Below, piece after piece: positions 9,484-17,911 of a stretch of 30,940 bases of DNA (within the stretch, counting starts at the first letter, position 1; every line of letters begins with the position of its first letter). This DNA is from a virus. Below the pieces are notes generated by a model, which saw only the letters and a program-made list of their open reading frames with translations, was not told where the DNA came from and did no database searches. Position numbers and translations under genes: made by a program. The DNA lies in IMG/VR virus record IMGVR_UViG_3300047380_000289, positions 1 to 30,940 of that record; one strand, 5' to 3'.

Positions 9484-9569
9484 ATCCTTTTCCTAATTTG
9501 CGGTTGGTAACATTTTCATGCCCACTTCTCTTTCGAGCCAACAACCAGGTTTATGTTTGATTAATCTCT

Positions 9570-9577
9570 TATAAATA
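9570..9577 (-). promoter_or_regulatory. Putative promoter element TATTTATA
   Basis: The coding-strand core TATTTATA lies 87 bases upstream of the 635-aa fibre gene and just downstream (in transcription order) of an intrinsic terminator, as expected for the start of a new unit. It matches the TA(C/T)TTATA element seen upstream of other genes here. The 190-base gap holding it contains no other gene-sized frame. Confidence 0.45.
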
Positions 9578-9639
9578 GTTTACTATAAAATAAAAACCAC
9601 ATAGATAATTCAGATTTGATAGTAGATTGGTTTATAATA

Positions 9640-9665
9640 AAAAAATCCCCTACTTTTGTAGAGGA
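9640..9665 (-). terminator. Intrinsic terminator after the two small genes
   Basis: On the minus strand, TCCTCTAC and GTAGGGGA form an 8-bp stem (one G-U pair) around an AAAA loop, followed by a run of T. It lies directly beyond the stop of the 63-aa gene at 9674. Confidence 0.85.
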
Positions 9666-9673
9666 TTCTTAGA

Positions 9674-9865
9674 TTATTCTTTTGTAATGATGTCACCCTT
9701 TTTAGGGCGTTCACTTATGGGTAGTTCTAATAAGTCAAGTTCCATTTGAACTTTTGCCATTATACCTGTGATTACAGGCGCTTCCTTACCACGAATTTCC
9801 ATTTTGTTTAATGCAATTTGGACTATCTTCCAATCACTTGCATTTAATCCTTCGTAACTTTTCAT
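9674..9865 (-). CDS. Small unrecognised protein, 63 aa
   Basis: This is a compact, soluble-looking protein with alternating charged and hydrophobic residues: a helix-like start (SDWKIVQIALNKMEIRGKEA), a second helix (MAKVQMELDLLELPI) and a short basic/acidic tail. No signal peptide, membrane segment or known motif is seen. It lies 7 bases after the stop of another small gene and ends just before a strong terminator, so it is the last gene of a unit that begins with the 358-aa fibre protein or earlier. It could be a fibre chaperone or assembly factor by position, but nothing in the sequence proves that. Confidence 0.65.
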   Translation of the reverse strand: MKSYEGLNASDWKIVQIALNKMEIRGKEAPVITGIMAKVQMELDLLELPISERPKKGDIITKE

Positions 9866-9872
9866 AATTAAA

Positions 9873-10085
9873 TTAACTTAATTTTTTAATTTCGTTTTGA
9901 ATCTTCATAGCTAGTTTGAATACTGACTCAACTTGCTTACCTTTAAATGAAGCTTCACCCAATCCGATAAGAAGGGCCTCAAGCTCACCCTTAGTGAGCT
10001 TGAGGTTTGCCTCTTCATCATTTTGAGTTTTCTTGTTGGACAATCCCAACTTTTTATGTAAACTCATATATAACCATTTCAACAT
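9873..10085 (-). CDS. Small unrecognised charged protein, 70 aa
   Basis: The frame is open from an ATG at 10124, but that start overlaps the end of the upstream fibre gene by 32 bases and adds a poor N-terminus. The ATG at 10085 follows the upstream stop by 7 bases and is preferred; an ATG at 10067 (MSLHKKLGL) is also possible. None has a clear Shine-Dalgarno site. The product is mostly Lys/Glu-rich helix (LTKGELEALLIGLGEASFKG, VFKLAMKIQNEIKKL). It has no recognisable family, and its place at the end of the fibre unit could fit an assembly helper, but this is speculation. Confidence 0.6.
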   Translation of the reverse strand: MLKWLYMSLHKKLGLSNKKTQNDEEANLKLTKGELEALLIGLGEASFKGKQVESVFKLAMKIQNEIKKLS

Positions 10086-10092
10086 TAATAAA

Positions 10093-11169
10093 TTACGCTG
10101 TTTGAATCCAAATACACTCACCATTATCTACAGCGATAGTACCCACACCTTGGAATGTTGCTGCGGCCATATTATGAGAACCAGCACCAGCCATTACTTG
10201 GATGTTACCTAATTTAGATGCAGCTGTTGCTGTAACGTCACCCGCTTCAACATCTGCAGCGTAAGAAAATACTGAATCACTATCATCATAGAATATAGCT
10301 GAACCAGTATTGATATCAGTAGTGTTAGCACCACCGAAAATGATACCGGTATCACCACTAGCTGAACCAGAATTCAATAAAATGAATGCGTCTTCTACGT
10401 TCAAGTTTGCTACGTTCAATTCAGTTCTTGTACCTTCAACTGTAAGATTACCCGTAAGTCTTAAATCGGCGAATACAGGCGAATCGGTTACTTCAACACC
10501 TAAACCGATGTTAGCATTTGAACCAACACTTACTTTACCTTGACCCGTTGAAGATGCAGCTACAGTTGTCGCTGTATCAGCATTACCAGTCAAATCACCA
10601 GTTACATCACCAGTTACATCACCAGTTAGGTCACCAATTATTTCAACAGATGCAGATATGATAGAAGCGGTTACTTCGGTTAGATTGATTTTACTGTCTA
10701 AGTTTACAGTTATCTCATTACCTGAACCAGCAGTAGTAATGTTAGTACCACCTGCAATGTCAAGTGTTTCTGCATTAGTAATACTTAATACACCACCACT
10801 ATCACCTTGGATATCTAAATCATAAGTTGCAGCGGTTAGGTTAGCGATATCTACAGCGATAGATGCTGATGTTTCAGTAAGATTTTCTACGTCACCAAAT
10901 GCTACGTAAGATGCAGTATCAGCAGTACCATTTACATCACCTTGGAATGATGCAGTTACAGAGTTAAATTGAACATCATCACCTGATGTCAATCCTAAGT
11001 CAAGTTCAGTTAGTACACCATTGAATGATGCAGTAAACTCACCTTGAGCAGTAGAGCTTACAGATGATGCTGATATAATTCCCTCACCTGCGCTTGATAA
11101 ATAATTTGAGTCATTTTTTAAATCCGAGATATTACTACCGGATACAATGACCTTTTTCCATGTTGCCAT
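10093..11169 (-). CDS. Fibre-type structural protein, 358 aa
   Basis: It begins MATWKKVIVSGSNI, matching the start of the 635-aa fibre protein, and shares the later block LTGNLTVEGTRTELNVANLN with VEDAFILLNSGSA. Internal short repeats GDLTGDVTGDVTGDLTG and many ITGS/ASF-type beta strands are typical of phage fibre shafts. No catalytic motif is present. The C-terminus (QVMAGAGSHNMAAATFQGVG, ending ECIWIQTA) may be a small tip domain. AAGGA lies before the ATG, and a promoter-like element lies 79 bases upstream. It is a virion fibre or fibre-associated protein; which structure it belongs to cannot be told from sequence. Confidence 0.75.
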   Translation of the reverse strand: MATWKKVIVSGSNISDLKNDSNYLSSAGEGIISASSVSSTAQGEFTASFNGVLTELDLGLTSGDDVQFNSVTASFQGDVNGTADTASYVAFGDVENLTETSASIAVDIANLTAATYDLDIQGDSGGVLSITNAETLDIAGGTNITTAGSGNEITVNLDSKINLTEVTASIISASVEIIGDLTGDVTGDVTGDLTGNADTATTVAASSTGQGKVSVGSNANIGLGVEVTDSPVFADLRLTGNLTVEGTRTELNVANLNVEDAFILLNSGSASGDTGIIFGGANTTDINTGSAIFYDDSDSVFSYAADVEAGDVTATAASKLGNIQVMAGAGSHNMAAATFQGVGTIAVDNGECIWIQTA

Positions 11170-11247
11170 AATTAATTTTCCTTTGTTTTTGTATTAATAC
11201 AATTAATTGATATATCGATGTAACTTTTTTAAAATTTATTTTCTTAT

Positions 11248-11255
11248 TATAAGTA
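11248..11255 (-). promoter_or_regulatory. Putative promoter element TACTTATA
   Basis: The coding strand reads CATACTTATAATAA, 79 bases upstream of the 358-aa fibre gene, in an AT-rich 99-base gap. It has the same CATACTTAT core as the elements near 17840, 20693 and 28845. Confidence 0.5.
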
Positions 11256-11268
11256 TGTTTTTATTATT

Positions 11269-11868
11269 TTAAACATCACCAATACCAAAGTAAAAATTAG
11301 ATGCTGAATATGCCATTGCACCTTCTTCTACATTTGGTAGTGTTGTGAACTCCGTTAATTTAAATAACCCATTATTTACAGTTACAGATCCAGTAATTTG
11401 AAGATTATTAGTTGTTGTATAATCGGAACCTACTTGTGTGAATATTCCACTACCACCACTACCACCAGAACCAAACCCACTTCTTGCAGCAGATGCTGAT
11501 ATGAATGAATCTGAAATAAATGATGCCGTAGCTACTGACATTGATGAGGTTTGTGATGCTAGAATAAACGAACCCGTATCATCTGCGGTAAGTGCTCCAC
11601 TTGCTCCGAGTGTTACTTCATTCCAAGTAAAGGTATCAGTAAATGTAACTGGTGGATTTGCCGCAGTGATTGTTAACGAATAAAATTTTGATACATCTTG
11701 GACAAACATCAACTGCCCATCTTCAACATAGTTAGAGTGAATGTTTCCCAAATCGCTAAAAGTACTTACACCATATAACGCACCTTTTATCAAATCAATA
11801 TCAGCTAATACAGTATTTGCTGATTGGGCGGCTGATGATAAGACTAATTTACTTGTAATTGCTGGCAT
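11269..11868 (-). CDS. Fibre-type structural protein, 199 aa
   Basis: The N-terminal part (ITSKLVLSSAAQSANTVLAD, then GALYGVSTFSDLGNI) looks globular. It includes VEDGQLMFVQDVSKFYSL, a pattern that recurs in phage fibre proteins as a small beta domain. The middle has SASAARSGFGSGGSGGSG, the same Gly-rich linker that occurs three times in the 1731-aa neighbour. The C-terminus has ITGSVTVNNGLF strands. AGGAG precedes the ATG, and the start lies 14 bases beyond the upstream stop. The linker suggests it works in the same fibre or adhesin complex as the large neighbour. No enzyme motif is seen. Confidence 0.72.
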   Translation of the reverse strand: MPAITSKLVLSSAAQSANTVLADIDLIKGALYGVSTFSDLGNIHSNYVEDGQLMFVQDVSKFYSLTITAANPPVTFTDTFTWNEVTLGASGALTADDTGSFILASQTSSMSVATASFISDSFISASAARSGFGSGGSGGSGIFTQVGSDYTTTNNLQITGSVTVNNGLFKLTEFTTLPNVEEGAMAYSASNFYFGIGDV

Positions 11869-11882
11869 TTAATTATCTCCTA

Positions 11883-14800
11883 TTATGGTGTAGAATTATC
11901 AGGTCTAATGTCTAATAATATATTTGATGAACCGGCTACTGGATTTACTGTTGATATTATAATATAATCATCAAATCCATTTACTGCTGAATCTAAGGTT
12001 ATCTTGTGTATATAACTTTGTTCAGTAGTACCTAATCCACTACCTATATCTGCGTTGTCAACAGCTACCTCTAAGTTAGAATAACCATTTGAATTGTAAC
12101 CATCACCCATAATTGTAGGTACATTACTCATCGAAGACCCACTTGGGATAATTATAGCGACACGGTGTCCTGAATTCTTATTCATTCTACCAAAGGATTC
12201 GCTAATATCATATAAGTCACTCATTGATTTGGAATTCAACAAAGTTGCTGTATAAGAACTACCAAAACTATAAGATAGACTTGTTCCACCCAAACTTGAT
12301 TGTATTATATCAGCAAATCCGAATCCACTATATACAGTAGCGGTTGATAGTGTTGAAGGAACTGCGTTTGTTGCGGCTGAATATCCAAGGGTATTATTGT
12401 AGTTTGTAGAAGACAACCCAATATCATAAATATAAACAATTGGGGATGCTGCTGGAACTGCTCCAATTGATGATGTTCTTGGGGTGTTTACAAAATCCTC
12501 ACCATATGCATCGTTAACTGAGACCATGTAATGTAAATCAGCTTGACTTGTAACTGAATTGTCAGCGGCGTTAATAAAGTATGAAGATGAGTTTACATTT
12601 TGTGAGTCCAATGCTACCTTAGATGCGTCTCTACCACTAATAGAAGCGCTAAATGGTGTATCGTTTTCAGTATCACTTATAGTAAATGACCCCAACTTAG
12701 TACCGGCTGAAACAGGTGCGTTTACAGTTTCATTACTAGCAAATGTTACACTTGGGTTTACATTATTTCTAACTTCAATTGTTATAGTCTCTGCCCCTGC
12801 GTTTCCATATTGGTCAACCCATGTTATAGGTGCTGTGAAGTTTGCTCCATTTACGTATGAACCACTTACATTATCTTCAATAGTTAATATACCAGTTGAA
12901 GTTACGTGTACAAGCGAACTAACAGTTGCAAAATTTTGCTCGGATTGACCCCCATAATCTGGAGAATAATTTACAGATAGTTGTGCGGCTGAACCTATCC
13001 CATCGGTATCAGTTGTGATGTTAGAACCACTTAGTGCGGATTCTATTATGTTAAATGAACTTACAGTTAAACTACCACCACCTGCTTGTGATATGGTAAT
13101 TGCATCAGAGTATACTCCTTGGTTAAATCCATGTACATCTTTAACATTTGCGTTATAATTGTATGTTCCTGCTGCTAATGTTCCGTTTGCACGAATCTCA
13201 AATGAGTTACCACCAATATAAGATGACGAAAGACTCGATGCGTTAGTACCACTTAAATTAAATGTGTTGATATTTAAAGAATCACTCTCAATATCACCCC
13301 ATGTTAATGTGGTTAGCAATGCATCATCAATCGCTAAGTTTGTATTTAAATTAGCAGTGGTTTGTGTATCACTTGTTACACTTGGTGCGTTATTCGGAGT
13401 AACACTTATTGTGATTGGTTGTGAATTTGGATTACCATATTGGTCTGACCATCCGATGGTCGATGTAATAGTGGAACCATCTACATTACTACTACCACTA
13501 ATATTATTTCCAACTGTCAGTACACCAGTCGATGAACCAACTGAGATAAATGGGTTGTCTGAAGTAAAGTTTTGTGCAACCGGCGACCCATAACTCGGTG
13601 AATACGTTACACTCAAAGTTTTAGCAGTACCAATACCAGTTGTGGTATTTGTAATACCATCGCCATTTGTAGCAGATTCAATAATAAACAAATTACCAGG
13701 AGATGTTAGAGTACCATTGTCAGCTTGTGCGATTGTGATGTCATCTTTATAAACACCAGTTCTAAATCCATGTTCATCTTTGATACTTGCTGTGAATGAA
13801 ATATCTCCCGCCGATTGGTTACCATCTGCATATAATCCAAAATTATTAGAACCATCGTATGAACTTGATAAGTTAGAAGCGCCAGTGCCTGTTAAAGTGA
13901 ATGAAGATACATTCAATGCATCACCTTCAGTATCAGTCCACTTTATAGTGGATAATAGATTACCATTAGTTGCCTGATTGGTATTTCTATTTGTAGAAGT
14001 AAGTTCTGCGGCTGTAGGGGCGTTATTGATTGTTAGAGTAATACTAACTGAACCACTACCTATGTTATCAAATTGGTCTCTATAAGTAATATTTGAACTA
14101 ATTGTTCCTGGATAGTCATCACCACTACCACTAATGTTAGTCCCAACACTCACATTACCATTACTCGCGACACTAAGTTGTGCGTTCGATGATGTGAATG
14201 ATGCAACTGCTGCTGAATTATATTGTGGTGAGTATGTTACTGACAACTTAGCCTGAGTTCCAGTTCTACCATTTGAGTTAGTAACAACATTATCACCAGT
14301 TTCAGCCGATTCGATTACATAAAATACACCATTTGCACCAGGAGTACCAAGTCCCGCTTCAACGATTGTAAATGAAGAACCCGATGTTGAGATATTACCA
14401 TAACTATCAGCGATACTTGCAGTAAACTCGTAAGTAGTAGACCCACTCAAATTGGTTAAAGCACTTACTTCATAAGCATCACTATTTCGTGATGCAGTTA
14501 ATTGACCACTTGGGTCAGTAAATGAGAATTCACTATGGTCAATAGTATCACCAATACCAAATTGAGGTTCCGTGAATGAAATTACACTTAATATATTTGA
14601 TGGTCTAGCACCATTTGTGTTTAGATTAGCAGATGTATCAGTAAATACGATTGAGTATGGCTGATTATCAGTAATCGTTAGAGTATGGTCTCTATATTGT
14701 TTTGTAGTTTCAAATGAAGTTTCAGATGCAGTGATTTGTATAGCCACAGTGTCACTATCTGCGAAGTGTAAGTTACCACTAATAGCAGTATCCACTTCAA

Positions 14801-17078
14801 GAGTTACACTTGAACCCGTATAACTTGTTGCGCTATTTTGTTGGAATCTAACATATCCACTTGGTACACTATTAACTTCCCACATTTGAGATACAGCTGA
14901 AGTAAATGTTATATCACCTGAAGCGTATCCATTTGAATTGGTTGTTAAATTTTTTCCAGTCAATGCACCTTCGTGGACATAGTAAGTACCACCATTTACA
15001 CCAATACTTGAAGCAGCATCGTCTGCGATTGGAATTGTAATCAATGCACTTGCAGAATCTATGTTATAAGCATCTCCGACATTTACTCTATACACATACC
15101 TATTTGCGATATCTGAGTTTAAGAGTACTGAAGACTTACGAGAAACAGCCCCTGCGATGTTCATTTCGAATGGGTCTGAGTTAGGGTCGGTTAGTGATGT
15201 ACCCCCAAGAGATGACGTGATATTTGGATTTGAAATGTCACTTCCAGAATGGGCCGATACCAATGTAAAGTCCTTATACAATATTGTATTAGCAGGATTA
15301 CTATTATCAGTAGCAGTAATACTACCAACAGAAGTACCATCCGATGAGTTTTCGTTTAAACCTGATAACGATTGATTTTGTATTCCTGGACCTAAGTTAT
15401 CAACTACCTCTACTCTGAATGGTAGGTGTGTTATATTTGCGACATCGTAACCTAATTCGTAATTTGCATCTGATGCAGTGATTATAAATGAGTATGACGT
15501 TAAACTCTCGTAATCTAAAGAACTTGTTACTTGAACAAGGTCTATATATTTTGATACTCCAGTCGTACCAATTGTAAATGAGAAGTGGTCAGTTCCTAAA
15601 CTACCTGTTCTAATTGTTAGTGTATCACTATCGGTATCAGTAACATAGACTCTATATTGAGACTTAGTTTCAGCAGATGATGATTCATCTAAAGATGCGG
15701 TAAATGCCGTAATTGTATTTCCACTTACACCATCAATTCTAAAAGATGGTGCTGAGTTTGGGGTTACACGAATGTATATAGTTTTTTCAACTACATTATT
15801 TTGACCATCGGTTACTTTAATTAAGAATGGGTGTGAACCTGATCCTGGAGTATTATCAGTATTCATAGCTCTACTCGAAGAAACCGTAGCTCTAACTACA
15901 CCAGTAGTAGATACCTCAAAGAAGTTATCACTATACGAGTCTTGAACTGCCCACGTTTGTGTATCACCCGGAGTAACATCGGTTGCTATAAGTTGACCAA
16001 TAAATGCACTACTGCCAGTAAATTCAGGAATTGTAAATCCATGTGACGTAATTACAGGTGGGTCACCAAATGAACCACCACCGCCACCACCACTACCAAA
16101 GCCACTCGATGCAGCGGATGCTGATACAGCAGTTCTAAAGAACACAGATGCTGTGTCTAAGAATACAGTAGCGTCACCAGTATTAGCACCACCACCAATT
16201 CCATCACCTGCAATAACTGATGTGATATCACCAGAACCACCACCGGCTCCAAATCCACTTGCAGCAGCAGATGCTGAAATGTATGTATCGTCTATGATTG
16301 CTTGTACTTGTGCGGATGAGGATATATTACCACTTGCGTTAGCTAACTCTACCCAATTACCACCATGAGCGAAATATGCTTTACCAGTTGCATGAACGTG
16401 AGCAAACATACCATGGTAACTTGCAGCATTTGGTAAGTCAGATAATTGAGAATAAACATTCCCAAAGAGGACTTTATTACCACCCATGTCTAAATCAGCT
16501 GATGTGATTTGAGTTGAACTACTAATTAATCCACTTGGTACATTTGTTAGTTGTGTAAAATCAGATGTGCCACCACCAGCACCAAACCCACTTTCAACAG
16601 CAGAACGAGATACTTCGGTATCAAAGTTTGTGATACTTGATGTATCAATCGAACCTGTAAATGAAGTTGCGGTAATAGAGCCAGTTACATCTAAATCTGC
16701 ACTTACTTTGTATTTACCACCCACAGTAGTCCATATGGATGAACCACCTCCACCACCTCCACCGGAAAGTGAGGATAAGTCAACTGTATTACCTTCGGTA
16801 ATTGTTAACTCATTACTTGCTTGATTAAACGAAAGAGTTTGAGAATCAGAACCAGTATCATCGGTTAAATTTTCCAATGTATTAATTCTGCTATCGAATG
16901 ATGCCGAATCATTTGGATATGTTACTTCTCTAAACCTATTATTAGCGGTTATAGCATTTTTTTGAAATGCTGAAATAGTAGTAGGTTTATTAGTTATTTG
17001 TGTATAGCTAACCTGGCTGGATGCTGAAATAACTCCATAAAATGAACCACTAAATGAACCTGTGTAGTCAAATGACAT
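11883..17078 (-). CDS. 1731-aa cadherin-like repeat adhesin / fibre protein
   Basis: Residues 1-340 are fibre-like, with a Gly run at 106-112, three SGFGxGGG linkers (near 165, 275 and 327) and a small domain with QLSDLPNAASYHGMFAHVHA and GNWVELAN. From about 340 to 1540 the protein is a chain of cadherin/Ig-like beta domains, with strand-linker signs such as NSAPSF, NNAPT, NNAPSV and DTDSDTL. Four related modules of about 212-220 residues start near 697, 917, 1129 and 1341, each with an ESA-type start and a YSPxY strand. Residues 1540-1731 are unlike the rest and probably form the tip. There is no enzyme motif. GGAG precedes the ATG, and a promoter-like element lies 34 bases upstream. The likely job is host binding or surface adhesion; whether it decorates tail or head is unknown. 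Confidence 0.8.
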   Translation of the reverse strand: MSFDYTGSFSGSFYGVISASSQVSYTQITNKPTTISAFQKNAITANNRFREVTYPNDSASFDSRINTLENLTDDTGSDSQTLSFNQASNELTITEGNTVDLSSLSGGGGGGGSSIWTTVGGKYKVSADLDVTGSITATSFTGSIDTSSITNFDTEVSRSAVESGFGAGGGTSDFTQLTNVPSGLISSSTQITSADLDMGGNKVLFGNVYSQLSDLPNAASYHGMFAHVHATGKAYFAHGGNWVELANASGNISSSAQVQAIIDDTYISASAAASGFGAGGGSGDITSVIAGDGIGGGANTGDATVFLDTASVFFRTAVSASAASSGFGSGGGGGGSFGDPPVITSHGFTIPEFTGSSAFIGQLIATDVTPGDTQTWAVQDSYSDNFFEVSTTGVVRATVSSSRAMNTDNTPGSGSHPFLIKVTDGQNNVVEKTIYIRVTPNSAPSFRIDGVSGNTITAFTASLDESSSAETKSQYRVYVTDTDSDTLTIRTGSLGTDHFSFTIGTTGVSKYIDLVQVTSSLDYESLTSYSFIITASDANYELGYDVANITHLPFRVEVVDNLGPGIQNQSLSGLNENSSDGTSVGSITATDNSNPANTILYKDFTLVSAHSGSDISNPNITSSLGGTSLTDPNSDPFEMNIAGAVSRKSSVLLNSDIANRYVYRVNVGDAYNIDSASALITIPIADDAASSIGVNGGTYYVHEGALTGKNLTTNSNGYASGDITFTSAVSQMWEVNSVPSGYVRFQQNSATSYTGSSVTLEVDTAISGNLHFADSDTVAIQITASETSFETTKQYRDHTLTITDNQPYSIVFTDTSANLNTNGARPSNILSVISFTEPQFGIGDTIDHSEFSFTDPSGQLTASRNSDAYEVSALTNLSGSTTYEFTASIADSYGNISTSGSSFTIVEAGLGTPGANGVFYVIESAETGDNVVTNSNGRTGTQAKLSVTYSPQYNSAAVASFTSSNAQLSVASNGNVSVGTNISGSGDDYPGTISSNITYRDQFDNIGSGSVSITLTINNAPTAAELTSTNRNTNQATNGNLLSTIKWTDTEGDALNVSSFTLTGTGASNLSSSYDGSNNFGLYADGNQSAGDISFTASIKDEHGFRTGVYKDDITIAQADNGTLTSPGNLFIIESATNGDGITNTTTGIGTAKTLSVTYSPSYGSPVAQNFTSDNPFISVGSSTGVLTVGNNISGSSNVDGSTITSTIGWSDQYGNPNSQPITISVTPNNAPSVTSDTQTTANLNTNLAIDDALLTTLTWGDIESDSLNINTFNLSGTNASSLSSSYIGGNSFEIRANGTLAAGTYNYNANVKDVHGFNQGVYSDAITISQAGGGSLTVSSFNIIESALSGSNITTDTDGIGSAAQLSVNYSPDYGGQSEQNFATVSSLVHVTSTGILTIEDNVSGSYVNGANFTAPITWVDQYGNAGAETITIEVRNNVNPSVTFASNETVNAPVSAGTKLGSFTISDTENDTPFSASISGRDASKVALDSQNVNSSSYFINAADNSVTSQADLHYMVSVNDAYGEDFVNTPRTSSIGAVPAASPIVYIYDIGLSSTNYNNTLGYSAATNAVPSTLSTATVYSGFGFADIIQSSLGGTSLSYSFGSSYTATLLNSKSMSDLYDISESFGRMNKNSGHRVAIIIPSGSSMSNVPTIMGDGYNSNGYSNLEVAVDNADIGSGLGTTEQSYIHKITLDSAVNGFDDYIIISTVNPVAGSSNILLDIRPDNSTP
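12453..14990 (-). repeat. Four diverged ~212-220-codon cadherin-like modules
   Basis: These are protein-level repeats of the adhesin, with module starts near residues 697, 917, 1129 and 1341. The conserved pieces are a hydrophobic strand before ESA/EGA, a Gly-rich turn, LSVTYSP, a Gly-Asn turn before NISGS, WxDQYGN and NNAPS. Modules two to four are the most alike. Confidence 0.7.
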
Positions 17079-17111
17079 ATAAATCTCCGATAATTATCCG
17101 TTTCCTCAATA

Positions 17112-17119
17112 TATAAATA
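17112..17119 (-). promoter_or_regulatory. Putative promoter element TATTTATA
   Basis: The coding strand reads CTATTTATATATTG, 34 bases upstream of the adhesin start, in the 59-base gap after the PhoH-like gene. It belongs to the shared element set. Confidence 0.5.
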
Positions 17120-17137
17120 GTAACAAATTGATTAGAA

Positions 17138-17800
17138 CTATTGAATAGAGTATAATAATCTTAAAACCTCATCTAACGATTCGTGTCTATGATTATCTTT
17201 CAAGGTAACAGTGTGTACAAATGTAGATTCTTTTAGTTTTGGTACATCATGAATAGCAGAGTCGTTATTGAATTTTAAATCAATTTGCTGACCATCTCCA
17301 CATAATATCATTCGAGAGTTTTTACCCAATCTACCTAATACCATACCAAGTTGTTGTTTGGTTAAGTTTTGAAACTCATCTACTATAACAATTGAGTTGT
17401 CAAATGTTCTACCTCTAAAGTGTGATAGTGATACCAACTCAATACTCTCATCCTTTTCCATCTTTTCTAAAATGGCTGGTTTGTTATACACCTTTCTCAT
17501 ATTGGAACGAATTGGTACTAACCAAGGTTCCATCTTTTCTTCGAGTGAACCTGGTAGAAATCCATTATCCTCGTTAGAAACAGTTGGTCGTGTTATTACT
17601 ATCTTATTTACTTCCCGTTTAAAGAACGAATCTAAAGCTATTTGAACTGCGACTAATGTTTTACCACTACCAGCCTTTCCTAAAACAAAACTAAATGGGT
17701 GTTTTCTAATCTCAGATTTTGTTAACTTTTGTTCGTCTGATAACGTTATTGAAAATTTTATATTCCCCTTCGGAACTCTCTTTTCTGTATTCTCTGGCAT
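17138..17800 (-). CDS. phoH: PhoH-like P-loop ATPase, 220 aa
   Basis: It has a Walker A GKAGSGKT (41-48), ITRPTV (69-74), a GFLPGSLEEKM loop (80-90), a Walker B IVIVDEFQN (137-145) and GDGQQID (168-174), in the order usual for PhoH/RNA helicase-like ATPases. The length fits the phage PhoH form, with only the ATPase core and no PIN domain. PhoH homologues are common in marine phages; a link to phosphate stress is often proposed, but the role during infection is unproven. A promoter-like element lies 37 bases upstream, and a strong terminator separates it from the capsid gene, so it is a separate unit between head and fibre genes. Confidence 0.93.
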   Translation of the reverse strand: MPENTEKRVPKGNIKFSITLSDEQKLTKSEIRKHPFSFVLGKAGSGKTLVAVQIALDSFFKREVNKIVITRPTVSNEDNGFLPGSLEEKMEPWLVPIRSNMRKVYNKPAILEKMEKDESIELVSLSHFRGRTFDNSIVIVDEFQNLTKQQLGMVLGRLGKNSRMILCGDGQQIDLKFNNDSAIHDVPKLKESTFVHTVTLKDNHRHESLDEVLRLLYSIQ

Positions 17801-17836
17801 ACTCGATGTCCTTTACTAATATAACAATTACTTTAG

Positions 17837-17844
17837 TATAAGTA
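17837..17844 (-). promoter_or_regulatory. Putative promoter element TACTTATA upstream of phoH
   Basis: The coding strand reads TCATACTTATACTAAAG, 37 bases before the phoH start codon and just downstream of the capsid-gene terminator. Confidence 0.55.
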
Positions 17845-17857
17845 TGACTTGGGCAAT

Positions 17858-17881
17858 AAAAAAGGGGGACCGAAGTCCCCC
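17858..17881 (-). terminator. Strong intrinsic terminator after the major capsid gene
   Basis: On the minus strand, GGGGGAC, a TTCG tetraloop and GTCCCCC form a perfect 7-bp GC-rich stem followed by six T. It lies 31 bases past the capsid stop codon. The GC-rich stem stands out in this AT-rich sequence. Confidence 0.95.
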
Positions 17882-17911
17882 TTAATTTGGTTTTAATTTA
17901 AAAACGTACTA

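Noticed and set aside
9490-9516. Possible 8-residue leader peptide (MKMLPTAN) before the 635-aa fibre gene
   Set aside because: It is too short to judge, and nothing links it to attenuation. A chance ATG is the simpler reading.
12559-12948. Plus-strand 129-aa frame opposite the adhesin
   Set aside because: It lies wholly within a clear long gene on the other strand, has no ribosome binding site and has no recognisable motif.
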